DNA of 64,000 nucleotides from Lyophyllum atratum. Taxonomy: Eukaryota; Basidiomycota; Agaricomycetes; Agaricales; Lyophyllaceae. The notes beneath the pieces were generated by a model, which was given only the letters and a program-made list of their open reading frames with translations, was not told where the DNA came from and searched no databases. Location of the stretch: positions 372,001-436,000 of the forward strand of contig JACGCN010000017.1 of assembly GCA_014905825.1 (NCBI GenBank). The letters run 5' to 3'. The stretch's first letter is position 1, and each line of letters begins with the position of its first letter. A program made the position numbers and the translations under genes. Of this stretch, positions 10,389-21,651 are shown piece by piece.

Positions 10389-12123
10389 CACTCTTACAAT
10401 CCATAATAGACGGCGTTATGTACTGCATACGACCTGAGCTGTTCCATTGCCGCCATTTTTGACCGAGCGACGGAACTCGGGTCTCGTGTCTTCCGAGTTC
10501 AGACCTGTTGCCTATCAAATCCGAGATTCCACCTCCCCTGGTACAAAATGGATAGTGCGAACACGAGGTGCATGACGTTCTCAAGCCACGCTGTCTAGAT
10601 TTCATTGAATGCGATGATCTATGATTTCCCATAAATGCCGTTCGCCGAACAGTTTCTTTCTCACTGGATCATCATCAAGAACGCGCCGCAACCACACCTA
10701 TGGGGGTCCCTCTTTCCTGCGACAGGTTGTATTTCCATAAATCAGATCACTTCGTTCCTAGCGCTTGGAAAGTCGACGAACTCAAACGTGTTGTCTGCGC
10801 TCATGGGACCACTGCTTGTTCGCTGCGTAATCGACTAGCGTGTCATCGACCCTCCCTTTCCAATAGCTTCCAGGAACGTGGCCAGGAGGGTCCAGGGTGA
10901 TTACCCCATACATGTGGCCGTAACCTTCAGCCCACGAGACCATTTTCGCTTTCATTCTTATCTATCAACCGATACATATTCGACCGCGGCGTGTGTCATC
11001 CTTCTCATCTTTGGCCGAATGTCCCGATTATCAACTGTCCAGCGACATCGTGCCCTAACAGAGCCTCTATAGCTATCTTGTACAAGTAACCACCTTCTAT
11101 GGGATGTGGGTTTCGACCCAGCCCTTGCGACCTAGAAAGGGCGCGACGCTACCCACACGGTGAGATATGCTGAAGCTAGTTTGCAAGGCACCCAAAGAGG
11201 AAGAAGTGGACGGCACTCAGGCAGTTTGACCGAAGGCATGATACTTCCCTGCGTGAGTGCTCCCTCTGCCTCATGCTTATAGACCTACTCGAGTATTACT
11301 ATTGGTACCGATATTTTTGCCCCGAATAAGCCAGAACCTACTTCTTCAAAACGGCGCCATTCGAATAATTGCTCTTCCCCGTCGATGGAAGTCGCCGTCC
11401 GTGGTGGTTCCAATGACCACGCCCCACTTTCTCGGATTGTCGAATTACGCGGCCGGCTCATACATGTACAGCCGTACAAGGTAGCCTTGTGCTTTGTCTA
11501 GACAGGTCTTCTATGTCAAAAGTCCTAGGTGCGGCGGCGGCGGATTGTTGCTTCCGTAAGATGATTGATTTGGATCTGACTTGGTTATACAGAGAGGAAT
11601 AAGGAGGCGGAAATCTCGGCAGGACTTCCATTGCGAGTACCTTTAAAGAAACGTAACCTTGTTGTAACCCGACGCCCACGTTCATTCCCTCGTGCTCGGC
11701 GCAAGATACAGACACTATGTGGGCCAGTGCTCTGAGTTTCTGCACCATTCCCATGGGTGCTTTTTTGTAATGCGGTCCACTGTGCGGTCCACTACCTATG
11801 CACATCGAGTTCGACGTCGATATTACGCTTAAACCACACGAGGAATCGGCACTGCCCTCGTCAAAGGGAACGGAGTCTCGATTGCGTTGAGGATGACCTG
11901 AAGATAACCAAGAAGCAGAGGGGCTATAGCTGTGACATTCCAGCGCCAGAAAGTACCCCTATCCGTAAGCCTTCGTCAATTAAGTGGATCCGAATTGCAT
12001 TCAACACACGTCGAAATTCATGTCCGTCTGGCACTCGACATGCTGGCAGCTAGAATCGAATGCAACTGCCGTATTGATTCCTTCGAATGCGTTTCCCTAT
12101 ATCTCGGAACGCACATCGAACGG
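10389..12123. other. Spacer of about 1.7 kb, nothing recognised
   Basis: Only short unrelated open frames on both strands; none shows a domain, a splice-consistent extension or a family motif. It lies between the 3' end of the complex I gene and the promoter of the secreted-protein gene, so much of it may be regulatory or decayed sequence. Confidence 0.5.
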
Positions 12124-12131
12124 TATAAAAG
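12124..12131 (+). promoter_or_regulatory. TATA box of the secreted-protein gene
   Basis: TATAAAAG lies 72 bp upstream of the ATG at 12196, a normal distance for a fungal RNA polymerase II core promoter with a short 5' UTR. Confidence 0.7.
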
Positions 12132-12195
12132 TCCTATCCTTATCCCAGCATTGCTCCTTAATCGATCGGTTACCTCCAGTATCACCCATCACAAC

Positions 12196-12628
12196 ATGAA
12201 GGTACACCCTACGATGTCTACTCCTTCCATCCTCTCTAACCATGATTTATCTCGCTTCGTCCTTTATAGGGCTTCGTCACTCTATCCGCCACCCTTGCCA
12301 TCTTGACCACCCTCACAGTCGGCTATCAATTGCCGATTCAGGTGCATCCTTTTCGCCAGCCTGCCTGACTCAATGCTCATATCCTCCCTATTCCTATTTC
12401 TCGTTCTGTTCTGTCTAGCCCTCTTACGAATCTAAATGTGTGACAGCCAAGGACGTTAAATGCTGGAAACCTGCCACTGGCCCGTACTTCCTATTCTCGT
12501 TCTGTGGCCAACCCAATCTCTTTCCCAATACCGTGTCAGGAAACCTCTACACGTGCTACCCGGGGATCGTTGGGACGGAGAAATTCAACGCGGTAGACTG
12601 TGGATATGATGAGTTTTGCTCGAAGTAA
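12196..12628 (+). CDS. Small secreted cysteine-rich protein
   Basis: Three exons (12196-12201, 12270-12341, 12419-12628) give 95 residues. The first exon holds only ATG AAG. Exon 2 completes a signal peptide (MKGFVTLSATLAILTTLTVG) with probable cleavage near residue 20. The mature part of about 75 residues has six cysteines, in KCVT, KCWK, SFCGQ, YTCYP, DCGY and FCSK, and so could form three disulfides. I recognise no family. Size, signal peptide and cysteine number fit the small secreted proteins that Agaricomycetes release at host or substrate contact, but this is inference. A TATA box lies 72 bp upstream. Confidence 0.8.
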
Positions 12629-13324
12629 AGTTGAGATGGAGAGGAGCTAGATCCATTTAACCTGATTGTAGTTGTAACTTGACGAAATTTTGACCAATAT
12701 GTAACGCAGAGGTCGCAGCTCAGCAGGACATTTTACGCTCTTCCTCGATGTTCATCGACATAGGGACAAAAGAGAGCTAGAAGTGAATATAACTAGTACT
12801 GTCGTATCGGGCCTGATTTGAAATTCCCCTACTGCTCATATCTAGCCATCTCGCGACGCATATCGTTTTCAGGATAACTATCTTTTGTGACAAAGCATGC
12901 ATCACCTCCGCTACCAAAAGCTGCCTCGCTTGACTTCCTTAAGTGTGGCGTACCTATTTTTATCAACCGCTCAATATAAACACACCATCAATGGTCGTCC
13001 TCTCGATGCGAGAGCGTCAGCGGAGAATACCCGCAGACCGGCTTATTAGTCGGCGGACGCTCCTTTCGTGTCCTAGGAGTTGGAATATTTATTGCCTATA
13101 GGAATTCCGAGGTCGCTCAATTGCAACAACTTTTCACACGTGTTATTTGGGACTTGTTGCGCAGGATGAGCTGAAGAGTGGAGTGTGTACACGAGTGAAA
13201 TGACATGGTTTCCGTATTATATATGGTACAATATGTTGTACAAATGCCTAGATATCTGCAGCCGAAGATCAATCCATTATTCGTCTCCGTACTCTCCGTG
13301 CGTCCACTGCTGCGCACAACCCAC
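12629..13324. other. Spacer, no gene recognised
   Basis: Convergent intergenic sequence between the secreted-protein gene and the DUF1365 gene. No domain or convincing exon seen. Confidence 0.5.
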
Positions 13325-15211
13325 CTACTCAGCCCTCCGTATACTCCCACATCCACTCTGCTCTCTGACTCCTCGCTGCCCACCAAACACCCTGGAAGCC
13401 CGCTCCCAGCGCGTCCACGGCTCGCCGCCCGGGACGACCCGCGCTCGCGCCATGGCGAAAAGCCAGCGCTCCAGGCCATCAAAGAAAAAGAGTATGTGCA
13501 GCACAAGCGTAGCCTTCATACCCCCAAAGATTGACGCAGAGACAGTGGAGTCGAGGGGATGCGTTGCGGGGATATGTAGAGGAATAGCGGCGGGCACGGG
13601 GCGTGCGCGGAGATGCTGGCGTTTGCTCCTCCTTGGGGTTGAGTCCCGGCCAGCTGCAGCGTCTGCAGAAGTTGACGTGTCGGGGGAAGAGAACGTGGAC
13701 ACGAACAGATCTCGCGAGGAGGTGGAGAAGATACCCTCGGTATCGCTCCCTAGGAGCAACGCATGCTCGGGTGACGGGCAAGCGAAGAGGAGGGTGAAGA
13801 AACGTGGGGAAAGATAACATACCACCAGGTGAGGTGGTGGTTGCGACGACGCATCGAGGGCAATGCGAGGCAAGAAAACGAGATCAGGGACAGCGGGATC
13901 CGCTGCTACGAGGGAGACCTGAATATACAAGTCCGCTACCCGCTGACGGAGAAAGGCCTCCACCCTTCCGCGCGCGTACCGCTCGAGCGGGCCTTCGCTA
14001 AGCCACTTTACACCGCCGCCCCGGCGCATGCCAGCCCAGCTGGACGCGACCTGGTTAGCAGTGCTGGGAGGCAGAGGCTCGGGCCTTGTATATACGTCGA
14101 GACGCTTTCGGTAGTGCAGTGTCCATGCCTCCGCGAGGATGCGTGGGAGGGAGAGGAAGAGCGCAAACGGGGCGCGTGCGAGCGTCCGTAGTACGTTGGC
14201 TGTTGTAAGAGGGTGCGCTGCAGTGGGTCGAAGAAGGGCAGTCAGCTTCAAAGGGCCAGGGATCGTGGGGGAATCTGGTGACGCGGTGTGGAGATGCACG
14301 CGAACGGCGGGTCTGGGTGGAACGCAAGATGCCACATCGGAGATGGGCGGATGTGTAGGAGATTTAATGGAAATAGTGTAAAACCCAGAGCGATCATTGA
14401 ATGGGGAGACGTGGAATTCACGAGCGAACGTCCATTGGTGATCACACCTAAGACGCACAATTTGAATTCTGTACGGATATAGGGACGGTGGTAGAACTCA
14501 CCCATTTGGCCTAGACGGAGGATCATCTTCGTTCCGGCCGACCTCAAGAACATGAACATGTGTTTCTCCAAATGTATTATGGATCTGACGTGTTGTGTCT
14601 AAGGTCAGTTCTCGTCATAGACACTATTACCAAATGATTAGACACACCTCAAACACGATGAGCCGAAGGGCTCTAGATTTATAACAGAAATACATTGTAA
14701 GTGGGTTGATTCCTTCAAAACCCAAGAAGCTCGGCATTGTCATCATCCACGCATCGTCCACCACACTCTCCTCCTCCACACTCTCGAATCCCCTGGTCCT
14801 CAAGAGCTCCTCTAACTTCCTCCGAATACTATTCGTCTCTACAGCCCCGCTCGCACCTGTCTTAGACTCCCCAATGCTGGGAGAGAGGTAGGGTGCTGCC
14901 CGTAGTCCGATGAGGCGTCCTCGGATACCCCCGTAGCTAAACACCCACCCGCGCCCTAGGTCCAATTCTTCCTTCTCTAAGGCGTTGAGAGAAACGAGTA
15001 AGGAGATGGTGGGGTAGGTGAACGCATGTGCAGAAGCTGTAGGAAGAAGGCGAGCGTGTGTTACCTGGTTTTCGAGAATATAGCCCCGAGCCGGCGGGGG
15101 TGGCGTAGGAGCGTTCCTGTTTCCATGATGCTGATACTGGTAGAGTAATGCGGATACGGAGAGACACAAAAGAGCAACTCCAGCGTCCAGGGGTGAAAGC
15201 GTCAAACTCAT
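13325..15211 (-). CDS. DUF1365 family protein
   Basis: At least three exons. The N-terminus has a probable membrane anchor (ALLCLSVSALLYQY), then NQVTHARLLPTASAHAFTYP, corresponding to the family's opening histidine-rich strand. GINPLTMYFCYK matches the family's NPVSFWYCY motif. A short middle exon near 14510-14600 gives IHNTFGETHVHVLE, and the 3' exon gives REFHVSPFNDRSGFYTISI and the C-terminal helix RTLARAPFALFLSLPRILAEAW. All are DUF1365 hallmarks. The biochemical role is not established; bacterial relatives often sit beside cyclopropane fatty acid synthase genes. The stop at 13325 follows a long low-complexity tail. The gene is divergent from the AT-hook gene, with 225 bp between ATGs. 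Confidence 0.85.
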
Positions 15212-15436
15212 AAATTACATAGGACTTGAAGCTTGAAGAACGACGAGAATAGCTCCGAAGATGAGCAATACGATAATGATGCCATCAGCGGGCAGGCAGT
15301 TTGCTTCCGACTGCACAGCCAAATAGCGAGATACGCACACGTGATCGCTTGTGAGGTCGACGACGATGAGTCCCTAACCACCACCAGCCACAGTGCCAGC
15401 CAATTTGGCCGTATCTGTTATTCTTCAGGACGCGCC

Positions 15437-17496
15437 ATGGAGACCCCTCTACCCGGAAAGGTAGCCCTATCCAAAGAACCGATCACGGTCGAAGAGAGTC
15501 GCGCACAGAGGCTGCAGCGTCAGCAGGCGCGGTTTCGCGATCGAGGCGGGTCAGTATCACTATTCTCCTTTTCTACCTTGCGTGACGCATTTGCTGAACG
15601 ATATTGGGTGCAGGATCTTTGTTCCGACAAATCGGAATACCCTGGTAGATATTCTCCTGGGACGCAAAACTGCGAGCCCGAAGAAGGGGAGAGGGCGCTC
15701 GATGTCGGTCTCTCCCCAAAAGCGGGTGGCGCAGGGGGATGGAGGGGACGATGGTGATGATGGTGCCCAGAAGACCCTGAGAACGTCTCCGCGCAAAGCT
15801 GCACAGAGACGGGCGGAAGAAGAAGTTGCTGTTGCAGGTGTGCCACGAGTAATTTATCTGGTTCCTCAATTATTGAATTGTTACCGTATCAGGCCCATCA
15901 AGACTGCCAGCGGACGAACCCGCACCGAAGGTAGCGAAGACATCGAAAACCTCAAGCAAGAAATCTACCGCTACAGCTACAAAAACTAAAACTACAACTG
16001 CAACTACTGCTGCTTCGAAGAAAGGCAAGGCCAGGGCAAAATCTAGTACATTTCTCTCCCATCCTAGTTTCTGGATACCGACTGAAGAAGTTATCCAGTC
16101 GACACCGAGAAACCCGCTCCAAAGCGCCGTGGACGGCCTCCCAAGGTCAAATCTTCCAACATTGACGATGAAGGACCTCTTGCCGGGGCCATAGAAGAAG
16201 ACGAACCCCAAAAGTCTAAACCCAAACGGCCTGTGAAAGCTCCTCCGACACGAGCGAGCAAGAAGGCTGGGTCCCCTCGTACTCCGACTATCGCAGAATT
16301 ACCTGTCGAGGACGACCCGCTACCCGAGCTCACGACTAAGGCCAAGGCAAAGCGTCAGACGAAGAGTGCAGCTAAGCGCCCCAGCAAAAAAGCTGTTGCC
16401 AACTTACCAGAGCATGATGTGGACGATGTGGAAGATGTAGACTCCGCCAAGGGTGCCTCCCGTTTACTCGACTCTAGAGCACAGCCAGGAGCAAGTCGTT
16501 CCTTGAAGCAGTGTTCTGCGAACTCCAAGGTCTTGGATGTCGATCCTTCGGAAGACGGGCAGACGGGCGAACCCGTAATACCGAAGTCCTCGAAAAAATC
16601 AAAGAAATCCCAGCTCGAGGACGATAGTCTAGCACCTCCACGGGTAAAGAAGAAGGGATCGCAACGGGATCAGGAGAAAGCCGAGGTCAAGATCACGACA
16701 ACGGAAGGTGATGACCCTCCCACGAAAGATAAGGCCAGGACAGGCAGGGTTCGACACGTAGAGGATGACGATGACGAGAATCTATCTCTTGAGACCGCCA
16801 AGTCATTTAAACCGACTAGGAAACGTGCCAGGCCTGAACCAGACACAGCGAGCGAGGTGCCCAAGACTAAGCGGACCAAAGCGATGCCGAGGGAGGAGGA
16901 CGAGCCGCCACCGGACCCTGGCGCGTCAAGAGGCAAAGCCCTACCTAAGGCTGTCAAGACGGCCAGAAGGAAGAAAGGCGATGCATCTGAGGACGTCGAT
17001 GAGGCTGTGGTCGAAGCACCTGCCTCGCCCCCTTCAAAGAAACGCGTACGTGAACCAGACAAGGACGAGGTGAACCATGTGAAGCGTGTCAAGATCGCTG
17101 GGAATGGGAAGGGAAATGCACTCAAGGACGTGGACGATGACTCCGTCGCTATTAAGGCGAAGAAAGCGTGCGTTTCCCAGCTCAGCCTATTTGATCCCTG
17201 TTTTTTGATGTGAAAGTTGCAACAGAGGATCTACCAAACCCACTCGTGCCCGAAATGCTGCCCCAGCCAAAGCTTCCAACGCGAGCAAGGTGAGCGCCAA
17301 TCTGACTGGACCCAATTTCCTTCATATTGGTCCTCATCTTACTTTACAGACATCGTCAAACCCCAAGCGCGCACTCGCTTCCACATTCGTATCTATGCCT
17401 AAGCTCCGGCCGCGCAAAAGCGTGATGCAGCGCATTAAGGAGCCGCTCCCGCAGATAGAGGATGACGAACCGGATCCTATCAACTTTCTGTGCTAG
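15437..17496 (+). CDS. AT-hook, Lys-rich nuclear protein of unknown function
   Basis: The first exon begins METPLPGKVALSKEPITVEE and is followed by introns near 15550-15613, 15840-15894 and 16045-16100. The second exon carries the peptide VPTNRNTLVDILLGRK. An AT-hook core (KRRGRPPK) lies near 16120. Most of the rest is disordered, alternating basic KKSKK/KRTK runs with acidic patches and many Ser-Pro and Thr-Pro dipeptides. After introns near 17168-17235 and 17290-17350 the C-terminus reads MPKLRPRKSVMQRI and ends DPINFLC. AT-hooks bind the minor groove of AT-rich DNA, so a chromatin role is likely. I cannot name an orthologue. Confidence 0.7.
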
Positions 17497-17858
17497 ATTT
17501 GTTTGCTCAGCTGCTCTGATATATCAACACTGCACAGTATACCACTACCCATACTGCTATATTTTCATATTGTAGGACCCATGTATATTTTCGATTTGTA
17601 TTTAAACTCGGATATTTCTGTGCATCTGCATCTGCATCTGTCAGGTCGAGCCCAAGTACTGACTGTCTTATTCTCTGTACCATTGGACTCAACCTGGTCT
17701 GCGGAGGTTCTTGATGACTTCCTAGGCTGTGGCGAATGACCACAATGTGACACACGTAGTAGACGAATTTCATTTCATTCCCCTGTTCTACGACAAAAAG
17801 ACCTGGCCATATGCCCTCAACCTTATCTGTACCCTGGTTGACTCGCGCTTTACAAGCT
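17497..17858. other. Convergent 3' spacer with a short microsatellite
   Basis: Sits between the stops of the AT-hook and M35 genes. Contains three copies of TGCATC at 17621-17638. No gene seen. Confidence 0.6.
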
Positions 17859-19349
17859 TTAGCACCTGGTGTTGGCGTAGACCTGGGTGGTGAAGCACTG
17901 TTGGAACATCCTTTAGTTACTAGTCGATTTTGCAATACGAGGGGGACGTACGTTGTAGTTGTCCGCGTTGATGACCGACTGAGAGTCAGAGAGGTTCTGG
18001 TCAGCGGAGCAACCGTAGGTGACGTCATCAGTGTTGCCGACGGCGTGGGTGAGCTAAAGAACGAAGTGCGATTATGTCAGTCGTCCGTCGGGAACGCCTT
18101 GGAAGAAAAAAACCCGGACCTCGTGGAGAGTGGTGCCGCCGCGAACGTTACGAGAGGCGACGGTGGTGCCAGAGCAAAGGCTGGAGGTAGCGACTTCGTT
18201 GAAGAAGATGCTGCAGAAGTAGATCTACACAACGCGATTTACTTGTGAGTTTCACGCACAAGAACGGAAGTGGGAGAAACCGAGCTCACGTTCGTAGTGG
18301 AGGTGGCAGTGTACGCAATGACACCGCTCGAGCAAGCGCCCAAGGAGTCGACGCAGCTCAACCTATAAAAACGGATCCCATCTCAGTGAGTTAAGCTGAG
18401 ATCAAAGGGCATAAGCAACTTACGTCCTGGATCCAGAGTTCTCGTTGGCGACGGCATTCAGGATGGAAGTGACGCTGGAAGTAGAGCTAGCGCCGAAGTA
18501 TGCCTTGTAAAGAGCGTCGCCTGCACCATGGCTGCTGATATATGAGGAACCAGCCGATGCAAGAGACTTTCCTTCCGTGTAGCTGTTTCCAATTAATCAG
18601 TATTAATCGCGAGACGGTGATAGGTTGCGAACCTGGCGTCGATGAATGACTTCTTGGAGCTGTCGGTACAGATATCAACGGCGCGCTTGTTGAGAGCGAG
18701 CTCTCGTTTGGCAACGTCACGAGTGACCTCGACTTCGACCGTGCTTGCGGTCGCCTCAACCTTGGAGAGCTCAGAATTGGCGAGACGCTGCTCGACAGCC
18801 TGGACTTGGAAAGTGGTGATCGGCTGGAAAGAGAACTTTCCAACACCAGCGGAGGCAAAGTCGAATAGCGATGCGACTGCGGCATGGAATTAGCTATTAT
18901 TGCACGCAGACCGCTAGGCCTTGGAAGCATGCGCACCCTCATGGCTTACTGTAACGGTCTCGCCGGCAGGGATGACGGTGAAAGCGGAGTCGTCAACTTC
19001 GGGTAATGAGACCGAGAGCTAGCAAATGAACGGAATGTCAGATCATGGAATTATCAGTAAATGGAAAAGAACCACGGACCTTGACACCAATGAAGGGAAC
19101 GGCGACGCCATCCTTGGTCACCTTGAACGACTTGGTTGGCAGCTTCTCGTCGAGAATGGTACCGTATTTGAGGATCTTCACGGCCTCAGAGCCAGTGTTC
19201 TTCACGGCGGCGGTGAACTTCAAGGCGTCGATGGAGCCGACGCGTTCCGAAGGTCCAGAAAGCTCGACGGTGATACCATCAAACCTCTTGAAAGGGCCGG
19301 CGAGAACGCTGCTGGCAAGGCTGAGAGCGACGGCGGAGAGGAAGAGCAT
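17859..19349 (-). CDS. Secreted M35 (deuterolysin / aspzincin) metalloprotease
   Basis: ATG at 19349 opens a signal peptide (MLFLSAVALSLASSVLAG) followed by a propeptide-like immunoglobulin-fold region containing ITVELSGP and AVKNTGSEAVKIL. Several introns follow, near 18960-19075, 18590-18635, 18365-18425 and 18245-18290. The catalytic exon reads RGGTTLHE; after a 66-nt intron at 18054-18119 comes LTHAVGNTDDVTYGC. The zinc motif HELTH is thus split between Glu and Leu, and NTDDVTYG supplies the aspzincin Asp. Six or more cysteines suit a secreted enzyme. The last exon encodes CFTTQVYANTRC. Family members cleave proteins outside the cell, often for nitrogen supply; some are Lys-specific, which the sequence does not settle. 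Confidence 0.9.
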
Positions 19350-19422
19350 GTTGTGAAAAGCTGAAGTACAACCGCGCTGAAGAGATCCTGAGACCTTGTA
19401 AAAACACCCTCATGTAAGGTGG

Positions 19423-19430
19423 CTTTTATA
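19423..19430 (-). promoter_or_regulatory. TATA box of the M35 protease gene
   Basis: TATAAAAG on the minus strand, about 74 bp upstream of the ATG at 19349; spacing and sequence match the box of the secreted-protein gene at 12.1 kb. Confidence 0.7.
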
Positions 19431-21651
19431 CAGCTCGAGAGACAGGCGTACGCAACGCCGAGCGTAAAGGGTAAAGGTGAGCCATGTGGACGAGACAACG
19501 TCGAAGAGCCCGCAACGAGAAGGAACACATGCACAGGCAAGGGTTGTCGTCCGAGAAGCAGTGCCGGAAGAGATACGATATGAGGAGGACTTGACCTTGA
19601 CAGATATTGGAGCCGTGCGAAGTCAAAGACACGCGGAAACTAATAGCTCAGATGCGGCATATGACATAGTGGGGCACGAACCCGAGGGTGAGTTACCAGA
19701 CGAGATGTTGGTTGGTTCCATAAATAGATCCCAACAGATGTGGCGAACTCCAACGGACTCCACAGAATGAAACCGACGCGTGTTTATTTCCGGAGAAGTC
19801 TTCGACCGCACGAAGGGAGGAGTGCTCGAGATCACATTGGCATCCCGGCCGGCGCTTCACTGACTATAATCCAGGTATGACTTCCGCAACGTCGCAACCT
19901 TGGTCGCAACAATCAAAATTCAAGGAAGAAGTTAGCAATAACGTCACATGCACCTTATCCTGAAGAACAAAGCTAACTCCAACCTTATTCGGATCCGGTC
20001 AAAATCTGGTCAAAATCCATGTCAAGCCAAGACATGGAGGATAAAAACGGCTTCTCACTGTTCCAATCATATGCGACGAATCTATACTACTGAGAGTCAG
20101 CTAGCAGTTTCGTTGATGAGATTATCATTATGACAACATACTGAAGGCAGCGAGTCATAGTGCACCGTCGAGACAGCTACTCAAAAACTGTCATGCTACT
20201 ATATCTTGCCGAACGCTCAACCTCGTTTGGGTGTTGAAAGAACCTTATCAGGCAAAAGAATGCCAAGCCAGAACACGAAGCGAGGAGATATTATTCCACG
20301 AGGCCATTAGCCGTCGGGTAACAGTCATATGTCTGAGCAAGATGATCAGCGGTAAGAGCATATTCAAGGCCTGACCTTACGAGACTACCGAACTCGCCGT
20401 GATGATCGTTGAAATTCGACTTATTCGACTCAGATGGTGCTGCTGTCGAGAAAGATAAGCATATTCAGTACATAGTAGCTGGCGAGCCTGTAGGTGGAAA
20501 CCGCTGGTCTGGAGATAAGGCAATTACGACCAGTGTTTTGAATCACATTGCAAGGAATACATTGGCCGAAGAAGGAGAGCACCCTGTATCAGAGCTTGAG
20601 CTGGAACAAACGAACAGTCGAGGACGGCCGGACTAACCTCAGCGTACTCAGGAGGCACTGCCACGAGATGATGGTAGGTCGGGTGACAATGGGTATTCTA
20701 CCTTTTTCCGTACGAATTTTCCGTTCTCTCAACGCTTCGCCACAGCTTGCGAGTGTTCGGTTCCGCTGACCAGAGAGGCGAAACTGTGAATCAGTTCCTT
20801 CCAATACGGACCCCACAGGACGGAGGAAGGTCCGTCTGGCCGGGAGATATCTACCCTCGGCCAGCTGGTCAACTAAAACGTTCAGCATAGGCAAAATCTA
20901 CAATCGACGAATCAGCAGAAGTCCACATATATTGTATGCACATGTGGGCTTCGGATCTTACTGAGAAACTATTTCTGGACATCCAGCTTAGAGAGCCAGC
21001 GCGTGATAGGTTGACGGAAGTTGAAGGCGCCCGTGCAACGGTGGACAGGAACAGGATCGCCAACGCTGGTATCTGGGGGGCCCACCAGGCATCAGCGATA
21101 TTGGTTGAATATTCTTGACCTTTGGTCAACACCCAAGGCCATCGAATGCTACGTTATGGCCATCACGTCCGGCAGTCGATGGCCGTGTGTAGATATACGC
21201 AAGAATTCCAGAGACTGGAAGGTGGCAAATGGATCGGCCTGAAATCAGGAAGAGGAATCGGATGGATTCAGGGTTACGATAGCTCCCAGATAAGGTAGGT
21301 ATAGTAGCCGTTGTGGTATTGTTGAATCCAATATGCGATACATAGTGTATCCACTTATTGTCCACGAGCTGCATAATGCTGTCGGAATTACTTCAGTTCA
21401 GATATCCACCTTTGGTACCGTTGAACGTCGAGAATGTGGGCAGCTAGAAAGGCAGGTAAGTCCGGAGTGGTTGGATATCATAAGGGAAGAGCTTCTTCAA
21501 CTCGAGGACATCTCGTGGACGGCTCCAGCGGACCGCTGAACATGTTAATGCTTGAATGTCGTCATTTGACGGCGATGAGATCCTGACTCTGAAAGAAATC
21601 TTCGTACATTTTCAGCCAGCCCGAGGGTGTATAAGGAATACATATCTGCGT
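19431..21651. other. Spacer of about 2.2 kb, nothing recognised
   Basis: Upstream region of the M35 gene and downstream region of the eIF2-gamma gene. Only short, unrelated open frames occur on both strands, with no domain or repeat I can name. A decayed gene or a non-coding transcript cannot be excluded by eye. Confidence 0.5.

Noticed and set aside
15520..15869. His/Pro-rich minus-strand frames opposite the AT-hook gene
   Set aside because: They mirror the basic coding strand and have no motif or splice support.
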